Source: Flammeovirgaceae bacterium
GTDB lineage: Bacteria; Bacteroidota; Bacteroidia; Cytophagales; Cyclobacteriaceae
Assembly: GCA_027487845.1 (NCBI GenBank)
Contig: JAIYCV010000021.1
Location: 111,715-175,714 of the forward strand
Direction: 5' to 3'
Length of the DNA: 64,000 bases
Shown: positions 1 to 7,266 of the stretch, piece after piece
How positions within the stretch are numbered: position 1 is the first letter of the stretch
Layout: the number at the start of each line of letters is the position of its first letter
The notes under the pieces: model-generated
Databases searched by the model: none
Told to the model about the DNA's origin: nothing
What the model saw: the letters and a program-made list of their open reading frames with translations, nothing else
Translations under genes and position numbers: made by a program

Positions 1-1683
1 GGGAATAACAAAAAATTTGAAGCCAATGGTGGAGTTGGTCTTATTTTTAGCAGACTTGCATTGGAGGCACCGATTGTGAAAGACAAGGGTTCTTTCATAA
101 TAGCGGCTCGTAGGTCATATATTGATGTGCTGGCGGCACCCGTTCTTAGTGACGGCTTTGGGCTGAATTTTTACGATGTAACAGCAAAATCAAATTATGA
201 GGTTAATAAGAATAATAAAATTTATTTGTCTGGTTATTTGGGAAGAGATAACTTTGCGTTCGGAGATAATCAAGGAATAAATTGGGGCAATAAAACTGCC
301 ACGCTGCGATGGAATCATCTGTTCAATAGCAGGCTCTTTGCCAACTTCACAACGGTATATAGTAATTTTGATTACCAGCTTCAATTTGGTGAAGATAATA
401 CTGATAGGGTAAACTGGCAGTCGGATGTTACCAACTTTATTTTCAAACCTCAGTTCAGTTACTTCATTAATAGTACAAATGAACTAAACTTTGGTGGCGA
501 ATTAATAAATTATACATTCAATCCTGCCGGGATAAAAGGAGCAAGTAACGGTGATGCAGTAGCTAACACGCTTCAAAAAAAATATGGAAGAGAGGCGTCT
601 GCGTACATCAATAACAATGTTGAAATTAGTCCGCGCTTTGCATTTGAATATGGACTTCGATTTTCGCACTATGATTATATCGGCCCCAACTCAGCCTATA
701 CCTATCGTGATACGATCCCTGGAAAAAGAAGGGCTGTTGCATCTGAAAAAAAATACGGAGATGGTGAAATCATAAGTACTTACAATAACCTCGAACCACG
801 GTTTTCTACCAAGTTTCAATTGACTAATACAAGTTCATTGAAAGCCAGCTACAATAGGATGGCACAGTATATTCATCTTATTTCAAATACTACCGCATCT
901 AATCCATTAGATGTTTGGACTCCCACTTCAAATAATTTAAAGCCCGAGATTGGCGATCAGTTTACAGTTGGATATTTTAAAGACTTCGGGGCGTTTAATC
1001 AATTTGAGTTTTCAGCCGAAGGCTATTACCGTACTACTCAAAATCAAGTTGAATATATTGACGGGGCAGATCTTTTGATTAATAAATACCTGGAGGGAGA
1101 TTTGTTGAGCGGAAAAGGTCGTGCCTATGGATTAGAGCTATATGCAAAAAAGAAAACCGGAAGATTCAATGGTTGGGTAAGCTACACGTTGGGTAAAAGC
1201 GAATTGCAAGTGGACGGTATCAATAATGGGAATTGGTATCCTATGCGTTACGATCAGCGGCATAACTTAAAGATTGTAGCATTTTATGAATTGAACAAGC
1301 GGTGGTCAATCTCTGCGGATTTTGTGTATACCAGCGGCACGCCAACAACTTTTCCAACATCCCGATATTATTCGCAAGGAATACTTGTTCCGTTTAACGG
1401 CAATACTACACGTAACAACGTTCGGCTTGCCGACTACCATCGCCTCGATGTTTCATTTCGATTGGAAGGTCGAGAATTTCATCGAGATGGAAGCAAGCGG
1501 AGAAATAGAGACTACTGGGTTTTCTCTGTGTACAATGTGTATGCTCGTAAAAATCCTTTTTCAATTTATTTTTCACAGTCATCTGACCGACTGGCTGCAG
1601 GAACTCCAATAAAATCAAGCGCCACGCAAGTATCAATTATAGGCACTCTGATACCCTCGGTTTCTTACAACTTTAAATTCTAA
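1..1683 (+). CDS. TonB-dependent outer-membrane receptor, C-terminal part (5' end outside window)
   Basis: The reading frame is open from base 1, so the gene begins upstream of the window; an internal TTG at 61 is not a believable start. About 560 residues are present and end in the aromatic SVSYNFKF strand typical of a beta-barrel terminus. The segment near the left edge (SFIIAARRSYID) matches the first barrel strand region that follows the plug in Bacteroidota TonB receptors, and the rest alternates short turns with aromatic amphipathic strands. The usual family length is about 780-800 residues, so the carboxypeptidase-like and plug domains lie outside. It is followed after 11 bp by a DUF4249 lipoprotein, a common pairing, so the two are probably co-transcribed and act together at the outer membrane. 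The substrate cannot be told. Confidence 0.9.
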   Translation, partial: GNNKKFEANGGVGLIFSRLALEAPIVKDKGSFIIAARRSYIDVLAAPVLSDGFGLNFYDVTAKSNYEVNKNNKIYLSGYLGRDNFAFGDNQGINWGNKTATLRWNHLFNSRLFANFTTVYSNFDYQLQFGEDNTDRVNWQSDVTNFIFKPQFSYFINSTNELNFGGELINYTFNPAGIKGASNGDAVANTLQKKYGREASAYINNNVEISPRFAFEYGLRFSHYDYIGPNSAYTYRDTIPGKRRAVASEKKYGDGEIISTYNNLEPRFSTKFQLTNTSSLKASYNRMAQYIHLISNTTASNPLDVWTPTSNNLKPEIGDQFTVGYFKDFGAFNQFEFSAEGYYRTTQNQVEYIDGADLLINKYLEGDLLSGKGRAYGLELYAKKKTGRFNGWVSYTLGKSELQVDGINNGNWYPMRYDQRHNLKIVAFYELNKRWSISADFVYTSGTPTTFPTSRYYSQGILVPFNGNTTRNNVRLADYHRLDVSFRLEGREFHRDGSKRRNRDYWVFSVYNVYARKNPFSIYFSQSSDRLAAGTPIKSSATQVSIIGTLIPSVSYNFKF

Positions 1684-1694
1684 ATTTATTCAAA

Positions 1695-2618
1695 ATGAAA
1701 TTTAACAGTCCAATTACACTTCTACCAATTATTATGGGCGCGGCTTTGTTCTTTGCTTGTGAGGATACGGTAACAGTAAATCTTGAGAATGCTAGCCCCG
1801 TGTTGAATATCGATGCGTGGATAAATAACAAGCCTCAAACTCAAACAATTGAGCTTACACTTTCGCAATCTTACTTCGATAGCTCCAGGCCCAAAGGAGT
1901 GAAAGGTGCATCAGTTCTAGTTACCGATGAGAAGGGAAATGTATTTCCATTTGCCGAAAGTACGAAGCAAGATGGAATTTATGAATGGTTCCCTTCCAGT
2001 GGCAGCTTTGGCGAATTAGGAGCAACCTATACGCTCACTGTAAATTACAATGGCGAGAAATTTGTTTCTTCTTGTAAAATGGCTCGTACCACAAGAATTG
2101 ATAGTATAACCTTTAAAGTTGAAAAAGGTCAGGGGCCGGGTGCCGCTGATGTTGACAAAGCTTCGTTTTGGGCCCGAGATCAAATCGGTTCAGGAGATTG
2201 TTATTGGATTAGAACATATAAGAATGGATCACTTATAAATTTACCAAGAGACATAAACAGAGCCTATGATGCAGGGATAGCACCAACCGGGAACTTTGAT
2301 GGTCTTACGTTTTTGCAGCCAATTCGAGAGGCGATCAGCCCGCAACAGGATGAAGACAGCAACGGAAAAATACTTTCACCTTATAAAAATGGAGATTCTG
2401 TTTATGTTGAGATCCATTCAATCTCTCGATTGGCATTTGACTATTTGGGTGAACTGAGAATCCAAACAAACCGACCTGGCGGCATAGCCGAGTTATTTAG
2501 TACTCCATTGGCTAACGTGTCTACTAATATCAATAACGAAAACCCCAAAGGGAGTCAAGTGGTGGGCTTTTTTAATGTAGCTGCTGTCTCAGGTTTAGGC
2601 AGGCGGTACAAAAAATAA
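1695..2618 (+). CDS. DUF4249-family outer-membrane lipoprotein
   Basis: 307 residues. The N-terminus is a lipoprotein signal: basic start, hydrophobic core, then a lipobox ending ALFFAC with Cys at residue 22, followed by acidic residues. The body (Ig-like start VTVNLENASPVLNIDAW, then a beta-rich fold) fits DUF4249, a Bacteroidota family whose genes usually sit directly after a TonB receptor. That is the case here, with an 11 bp gap. By analogy to SusD-like partners it may be the surface lipoprotein of the receptor, but this is inference; no binding residues are known to me. A strong hairpin with a T-run follows the gene. Confidence 0.85.
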   Translation: MKFNSPITLLPIIMGAALFFACEDTVTVNLENASPVLNIDAWINNKPQTQTIELTLSQSYFDSSRPKGVKGASVLVTDEKGNVFPFAESTKQDGIYEWFPSSGSFGELGATYTLTVNYNGEKFVSSCKMARTTRIDSITFKVEKGQGPGAADVDKASFWARDQIGSGDCYWIRTYKNGSLINLPRDINRAYDAGIAPTGNFDGLTFLQPIREAISPQQDEDSNGKILSPYKNGDSVYVEIHSISRLAFDYLGELRIQTNRPGGIAELFSTPLANVSTNINNENPKGSQVVGFFNVAAVSGLGRRYKK

Positions 2619-2664
2619 AGTATATCACCATACAGACTGCATGCGCCTCACGATAACAATAAAT

Positions 2665-2695
2665 AAAAAAGTCAGGTTGTTGGCCTGACTTTTTT
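2665..2695. terminator. Bidirectional intrinsic terminator between DUF4249 gene and RRM gene
   Basis: Twelve-base-pair stem AAAAAAGTCAGG / CCTGACTTTTTT with a 7-nt loop. A-run on the left and T-run on the right let it serve both converging genes. Confidence 0.85.
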
Positions 2696-2715
2696 TATTC
2701 TATCATTTTATCCGA

Positions 2716-3066
2716 TTAGTATTCTCTGTTGAAATCTCCTCTGCGGAAACCTCCGCCTCCGCCACCACTATTGCCACCTCGGCTTCCGCCTCCGCTGCCA
2801 CCGCGTGATGGAGGTCCACCCTCAGTGCGAGGACGAGCTTCGTTCACAACTAAGTTTTTACCCATAAAGTCAGCACCATTTAACTCATTGATTGCATTTT
2901 GGCCTGCCTTGTCATCCTTCATTTCAATAAAGCCAAAACCACGGCTACGTTGAGTGAATTTGTCGATCACGATCTTTGCAGAACTTACTTCTCCGTATTC
3001 TGCGAATAACCCTTTTAAATCTTCTTCAGACGCCTTCCAGGGAATGTTGGCTACGTAAATGTTCAT
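2716..3066 (-). CDS. RRM-domain RNA-binding protein with glycine-rich tail
   Basis: 116 residues. One RNA recognition motif fills residues 1-79: RNP2 is IYVANI (3-8) and RNP1 is RGFGFIEM (42-49), with the two aromatic Phe residues that stack on RNA bases. Residues 80-116 are Gly/Arg/Ser-rich (RGG-like) and end in NREY. This is the common bacterial Rbp/GRP type, which binds single-stranded RNA and in cyanobacteria and Bacteroidota often responds to cold or acts as an RNA chaperone; the role here is inferred. It is a single-gene unit with its own candidate promoter and roughly 100-nt leader, and it converges on the gene to its left through a shared terminator. Confidence 0.93.
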   Translation of the reverse strand: MNIYVANIPWKASEEDLKGLFAEYGEVSSAKIVIDKFTQRSRGFGFIEMKDDKAGQNAINELNGADFMGKNLVVNEARPRTEGGPPSRGGSGGGSRGGNSGGGGGGFRRGDFNREY

Positions 3067-3175
3067 TTTTGTTGTTGTAATTAAGTTGTTAAAAATTTTC
3101 CGTCAATTCTGATAATCTGAACTGACTAACAACTATTGAGTTATTTCCAGACTGCCGATTACTTCATTAACCGCA

Positions 3176-3183
3176 CAAATATA
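3176..3183 (-). promoter_or_regulatory. Candidate -7 promoter box for RRM gene
   Basis: TATATTTG on the minus strand matches TAnnTTTG exactly. No TTG at the expected 18-21 bp upstream. It would give a leader of about 100 nt. Confidence 0.45.
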
Positions 3184-3232
3184 CAATTAATTTTATTTTT
3201 CCATGAATTATTGTATTCAAGGACTAAAACAC

Positions 3233-3718
3233 TTAAAATAAAGTTGGTTGTTGGTATTCGGGATGGTTTTCAATGAAATTTTTTAGACTTTTTCTGGCCG
3301 ATAACCTTATTTTATTTTGAATAAATGGAGTCCATCCAAGCAGCCGCCCACTCGTGCCAAGCGCCATGCCAGCCCACGTCCACAAATCGAAAGAATCGCG
3401 ATGGGTTAGTATTTTGCCGTCTTCGAAAGTAAACGTTGCTTTTAACTTGTTATGCACCTTTCTGCCTGTTTTAGAGAAGTTGTAGAATGCTTCCCAACTG
3501 CATGAGCCGAGCTGACCATTTACTTCAATGGAATTAAATCTAATTGTTAGTTCTTTTGCTGAAGAGGTAAGCATGTGCCACATGGCCTTAGTTTCGCTGG
3601 TAGTCAGGTCAACAAAAACAGGATCAGAAAAACTAGCCCGCTTATGATAGCAACTTTGCATAGTTTGCCAATCACGGTTGGCAAAGGCGGTATAGAATGT
3701 TTCAATTGTTTGCTTCAT
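3233..3718 (-). CDS. SnoaL/NTF2-like cystatin-fold protein
   Basis: 161 residues from the ATG at 3718. The longer open frame reaching 3778 is rejected because MKQTIETFYTAFANRDW is the classic first helix of NTF2-like proteins and because a separate small gene occupies the upstream stretch. The pattern Y..F..rDW..M..cY...A.FSDPVF, then a beta-strand region with W-E-A-F-Y-N-F and HRDSFDLWTW, fits the SnoaL-like polyketide-cyclase/limonene-epoxide-hydrolase fold. Such proteins bind small hydrophobic ligands; no specific activity can be assigned. Its ATG overlaps the stop of the preceding small membrane-protein gene (TAATG), implying translational coupling. Confidence 0.8.
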   Translation of the reverse strand: MKQTIETFYTAFANRDWQTMQSCYHKRASFSDPVFVDLTTSETKAMWHMLTSSAKELTIRFNSIEVNGQLGSCSWEAFYNFSKTGRKVHNKLKATFTFEDGKILTHRDSFDLWTWAGMALGTSGRLLGWTPFIQNKIRLSARKSLKNFIENHPEYQQPTLF

Positions 3719-3822
3719 TATTTTTTTGTTCGAAAAATCAGCCGGTAGGCAATAATGAAAACGACCAAGCCCACACAAAGGGCAGCGAGTACACCAGGAT
3801 TTACAAGTTTTACAGCGTGCAT
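3718..3822 (-). CDS. Small single-span membrane protein, 34 residues
   Basis: An ATG at 3822 opens a 34-codon frame ending in TAA at 3720-3718, overlapping the start of the SnoaL-like gene by one base. The product begins MHAVKLVNPG, has an uninterrupted hydrophobic stretch of about 20 residues (11-30, VLAALCVGLVVFIIAYRLIF) and ends RTKK. It is therefore predicted to be a one-helix inner-membrane peptide with N-out/C-in topology by the positive-inside rule. Supporting points are the clean hydrophobic helix, the basic end and the TAATG junction. Against it: no clear ribosome binding site and no known family. Function unknown. Confidence 0.55.
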   Translation of the reverse strand: MHAVKLVNPGVLAALCVGLVVFIIAYRLIFRTKK

Positions 3823-3877
3823 TATTGAGGTATTGTGCAGCTAAGCTACTAAATTAGAAACAATAACCTTTTTATTT

Positions 3878-5449
3878 TTAAAATTGAATGGTAAAAGTAG
3901 CGCCCTGATCTAGTTTACTGGTAGCACTAATAGATCCCCCCAACGTTTCAATTTGGGTTTTGGTTAAAAATAGACCAACGCCTTTTGCTTCGGGATGGTT
4001 GTGAAAAGTCTTATGCAAGCCAAATAACGCATCTCCATACTTAGTTAAATCGATACCTTTGCCATTGTCTGAAATAGAAAGATAGTTTTTTTCGCCTTTT
4101 CGAAATGAAGTGAAGTTGACAACTAACTTCCGGTTGGTCGATCTGTATTTTATTGAATTGCTCAGTAGATTCAGAAAGATGCTTTCTAGGTAGGCTTTTG
4201 GATAGGCGATGTTAGGGCAACCAGAAAAGTCGTGCAGTATAACGGCTTCAGCTTTTATTATTTCACCGGCAAGGTCTTGTTGAACTTTGTTTAGACAATC
4301 TTGGAAAGAAAGTCGGTCTTTTTGTATTTCCGTATCCTCTTTTATTTTTAACGTTTCCATCAAGTCGTTGAGTGTGTCTTGAAGACTTGACGCGGTGTGT
4401 TTCAAGTTGTCAAAAATGGTTCTGTATTCTTCTATGGTACTCTTTTCGCTGAGTAGGGAAATCAAAGCTGAAATATTCCCGACTGGAGATCTCAAATTGT
4501 GCGAAAGTATGTATGCGAAATTATTTAGTTGATCGTTTTGCTTTTGTAAACTATCAGCGGCAAGCTCTAAATTCCTCCGAGATAGCCTGATCTCGTCTTC
4601 GGCATTCTTCTTCTCGGTAATGTCGTTCAAATATCCTTCCAACATTACCAATTCACCTGCTTCATACAAACCAATTCCTACTTCGCCAACCCACTTATAA
4701 ATACCATTTTTGTGTTTTATTCTGTATTGCAGATTAAAGCTGGTCTTTTCTTCGAGGGCTTTTTCGACAGCTTCAAAGATCATTTTTGTGTCTTCTGGAT
4801 GGTACAACTGCACAAAATTAACTGCCCCAGAAATAAACTCGGTTGCCGTATATCCTACCAGTGTTTCTATGTGATTATTAAGGTATAAAGGCGTAAAAAA
4901 TGCATCGTTTTTACAGAGGTATATTGTCCCAGGAATGTTTTCAGTCAAAAGCTTAAACTTGTTTTCGTTTGCCATCAATGCATTTTCCTCGTTACCGCGT
5001 TGAATAACGTTTGATGCCACAAACAGGAATCCAGTGAGTTCGTTTTTTGCAAAAATTCCAGTGATAGAAGTTGTAAAAGTTTCTGAGACTCCGTCTTTGT
5101 TGAGCAAGGCTAGTTCTATGATTTTGCTTTCATTTCCTTCGTTAATAGATTCAATAAATTTCTCAAAAAACGGTGCAATTAACTTTTTATCACTTTTTTC
5201 TTCTCCTGAGCCAAGTATTTTTTTTTCAATAAAATCAGAAATATTTTGATCTAGTAAACCGTTCAATGAACGACCTATGAATTTTTGAAACGCTTGGTTT
5301 GCGAAAGTAATTGCACCTGCCTTGTCGGTTGAAAACAAAAGTTGTGGAAAAGTTTTTTCGAGTGCCGCCAAGGTTAGTTGAGAATGTTCTACGGCAAGGA
5401 AAGGCAGCGTAGGTTTTGAAGCTGAACTAGTCTCTTTTGTTGAAAGCAT
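3878..5449 (-). CDS. Soluble PAS-PAS sensor histidine kinase
   Basis: 523 residues, no signal peptide or membrane helix, so a cytoplasmic sensor. Two PAS domains are visible: about 28-150 and 165-285, the second ending in a PAC-like stretch (QYRIKHKNGIYKWVGEVGIG...GYLNDITEKK). A short coiled coil (285-310) leads to the HisKA H-box SHNLRSPVG with phospho-acceptor His317. The HATPase_c domain has N-box FLNLLSNSIKYRS (425-437), G1 ISDNGKGID (459-467) and G2 KGVGL (489-493). No receiver domain is fused and no response regulator lies nearby, so its partner is unknown. A TAnnTTTG box lies 15 bp before the start. The signal sensed cannot be deduced. Confidence 0.92.
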   Translation of the reverse strand: MLSTKETSSASKPTLPFLAVEHSQLTLAALEKTFPQLLFSTDKAGAITFANQAFQKFIGRSLNGLLDQNISDFIEKKILGSGEEKSDKKLIAPFFEKFIESINEGNESKIIELALLNKDGVSETFTTSITGIFAKNELTGFLFVASNVIQRGNEENALMANENKFKLLTENIPGTIYLCKNDAFFTPLYLNNHIETLVGYTATEFISGAVNFVQLYHPEDTKMIFEAVEKALEEKTSFNLQYRIKHKNGIYKWVGEVGIGLYEAGELVMLEGYLNDITEKKNAEDEIRLSRRNLELAADSLQKQNDQLNNFAYILSHNLRSPVGNISALISLLSEKSTIEEYRTIFDNLKHTASSLQDTLNDLMETLKIKEDTEIQKDRLSFQDCLNKVQQDLAGEIIKAEAVILHDFSGCPNIAYPKAYLESIFLNLLSNSIKYRSTNRKLVVNFTSFRKGEKNYLSISDNGKGIDLTKYGDALFGLHKTFHNHPEAKGVGLFLTKTQIETLGGSISATSKLDQGATFTIQF

Positions 5450-5463
5450 AGATTTAAAGCTTT

Positions 5464-5471
5464 CAAAAGTA
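5464..5471 (-). promoter_or_regulatory. Candidate -7 promoter box for PAS kinase
   Basis: TACTTTTG on the minus strand (TAnnTTTG) 15 bp before the ATG; no convincing -33 element. Implies a leader of about 10 nt. Confidence 0.4.
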
Positions 5472-5524
5472 AGCTAGGATAGTCGAAAAATTAAGTCTAT
5501 TTCACCGAAACCCTTACACGTTTC

Positions 5525-6322
5525 TTACGATTTTGCGATTCTTCGCTGTCTTTTTGCTTCAAAGATTACTACCGCTGCTGCAGTCGACACATTCATAGAG
5601 TCAATTTTACCCTGCATCGGAATAATTATGTTAGCATCTGCACTTTTCACCCACAGGTCGCTAATACCCGTGGCTTCGGTTCCCATAACAATGGCCGAAG
5701 GCTGGATAAAATCAATTTCATGATATGGTTTGGCTGCTTCGAGATAAGTACAAAAAATCTTGACGCCATTTTTTTTTAGCCAGTTAATGGCTTCTTCAGA
5801 AGTTGCTGACGCGATTTGATTAGTAAAAACACACCCAATACTTGAGCGGATAACGTTGGGATTGTAAAAATCAGTTTGTGTGTCACAGCAAATAACGGCA
5901 TCCACACCAGCGGCATCGGCTGTGCGCAACAACGCCCCCAAGTTGCCGGGCTTTTCGACCGACTCGATAATCAAAAGCAGCGGATTCGCTTTCAGTTTTA
6001 GGTGAGAGAGTTCGTTTACGCGCATTTCTGCCACTGCAACCACTCCACCAGAATTTTCTCGCACCGCAATTTTATCAAAAACTTCTCTTGAAACAGGAAT
6101 CAGCTGCCTTTCCGTTCCAAGAGTTTTCGGGAGGTTTTGATTGGAAACGATTTCTTCACAGAAAAACAGATTGCCGATTTTATAACCGGCTTCGATGGCC
6201 ATACCTATTTCTTTGACTCCCTCAATCACGAAAAGTTGTTGTTTTTTGCGCTCGCGAGGCTTTTCTAACGCAATTAGGCTTTTAATTTTAGGGTTTTGGG
6301 AGCTGGTGATTAGAAAATGCAT
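5525..6322 (-). CDS. TrmH/SpoU-family RNA 2'-O-methyltransferase
   Basis: 265 residues. N-terminal RNA-binding (SpoU_sub_bind-like) part begins with ITSSQNPKIKSL and contains FVIEGVKEI. The C-terminal SPOUT knot has all three motifs: KPGNLGALLRTA (124-135, with the catalytic-type Asn/Arg), MGTEATGIS (213-221) and IPMQGKIDSMNVSTA (234-248). It should transfer a methyl group from S-adenosylmethionine to the ribose 2'-OH of tRNA or 23S rRNA; the exact nucleotide is not readable. It is divergent from a second methyltransferase with 47 bp between starts, and that gap holds a perfect inverted repeat, suggesting shared control of two RNA-modification genes. Confidence 0.92.
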   Translation of the reverse strand: MHFLITSSQNPKIKSLIALEKPRERKKQQLFVIEGVKEIGMAIEAGYKIGNLFFCEEIVSNQNLPKTLGTERQLIPVSREVFDKIAVRENSGGVVAVAEMRVNELSHLKLKANPLLLIIESVEKPGNLGALLRTADAAGVDAVICCDTQTDFYNPNVIRSSIGCVFTNQIASATSEEAINWLKKNGVKIFCTYLEAAKPYHEIDFIQPSAIVMGTEATGISDLWVKSADANIIIPMQGKIDSMNVSTAAAVVIFEAKRQRRIAKS

Positions 6323-6335
6323 ACAATAATCTTAA

Positions 6336-6355
6336 GGAAAGTTCCATAACTTTCC
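6336..6355. promoter_or_regulatory. Perfect inverted repeat in divergent promoter gap
   Basis: GGAAAGTT-CCAT-AACTTTCC: 8-bp perfect arms with a 4-nt spacer, centred in the 47-bp gap between two divergent methyltransferase genes. It overlaps TAACTTTC (6347-6354), one base off the -7 consensus for the rightward gene, so it is placed like an operator. Confidence 0.45.
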
Positions 6356-6369
6356 GCAAGTTACAAGAC

Positions 6370-7266
6370 ATGATGGATTTACTTTACCCCACTTCGTGGA
6401 AGGATTATGAGTTAATTGACTCTGGAGAGTTTGAAAAACTAGAACGATTTGGAAAATACATTCTGGCGCGCCCTGAGCCCCAGGCTATTTGGCAACGCGT
6501 GCTGCCAGAGCAAGAGTGGAAGAAGTTAGCGTCTGCTCGCTTCGCTCGAGAACAGAGTGATAAATTCCGATTTACTGACGAAGTAAAGGGGGGGTGGAAT
6601 CGCTCACCTTCGATGCCTGAAAGTTGGCAAATAAACTATCAGTACAAAGAACTAAATCTTAGCTTGCGCTTAGCGCTTACTGGCTTTGGGCACGTTGGTA
6701 TTTTTCCTGAACAAGGCCAAAACTGGAATTTTATTTATGATTCAATTACCAGTTGGGATACCACCAAACCCAGAGTGCTCAACCTGTTTGCCTATACGGG
6801 CGCGGCCTCGGTAGTAGCTAAGTCAGCGGGTGCGGATGTTACCCATGTTGATGCATCGCGGCCAGGACTGAATTGGGCGAATCAAAACATGCAAAACAAC
6901 TCGTTGGACGGCATTCGGTGGGTCTATGAAGACGCACTGAAATTTGTGAAGAGAGAGGTAAAGAGGGGCAACAAATACCAAGGCATTATTATGGATCCAC
7001 CCCCTTACGGTAGAGGGCCAGAGGGCGAAAAGTGGACCTTGCAAGAAAAACTGAACGAATTGATAGAGCAGGCCAGTCAATTGCTTGAGCAGAACAATTC
7101 TTTTTTTATATTATCTATGTACGCAGTGGGGCTTTCGTCATTGGTAGGATACAATGTGGCCAAAACACATTTTCCATCGCGAGAGCTTCAGTATGGAGAA
7201 TTTTTCTTGAAATCAAAGAATGGAAATGACTTGCCGATGGGTACGTTTGTGAGATTTAGAAGATGA
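6370..7266 (+). CDS. Class I SAM-dependent methyltransferase, RlmI/RlmK-like (23S rRNA C5-cytosine type)
   Basis: 298 residues; the first two codons are both ATG. The Rossmann SAM-binding loop is NLFAYTGAAS (138-147) and the catalytic-site motif is DPPPYGRG (209-216), followed by EGEKWTLQEKL. These are hallmarks of the RlmI/RlmK-type 23S rRNA methyltransferase group. The N-terminal PUA domain found in E. coli RlmI is absent; instead there is a strand-rich 120-residue region with conserved WQRVLPEQEW, as in the shorter Bacteroidota form. The target base is inferred only. Its stop overlaps the ATG of the next gene by 4 bp (ATGA), so the two are translated together even though the partner is an exported protein. 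Confidence 0.85.
   Translation: MMDLLYPTSWKDYELIDSGEFEKLERFGKYILARPEPQAIWQRVLPEQEWKKLASARFAREQSDKFRFTDEVKGGWNRSPSMPESWQINYQYKELNLSLRLALTGFGHVGIFPEQGQNWNFIYDSITSWDTTKPRVLNLFAYTGAASVVAKSAGADVTHVDASRPGLNWANQNMQNNSLDGIRWVYEDALKFVKREVKRGNKYQGIIMDPPPYGRGPEGEKWTLQEKLNELIEQASQLLEQNNSFFILSMYAVGLSSLVGYNVAKTHFPSRELQYGEFFLKSKNGNDLPMGTFVRFRR

Noticed and set aside
61..1683. TTG at 61 as the start of the TonB receptor
   Set aside because: The frame is open to base 1 with receptor-like sequence, so this is an interior codon of a gene cut by the window edge.
2729..2953. Proline-rich plus-strand frame
   Set aside because: Complement of the Gly-rich tail of the RRM protein; no independent evidence.
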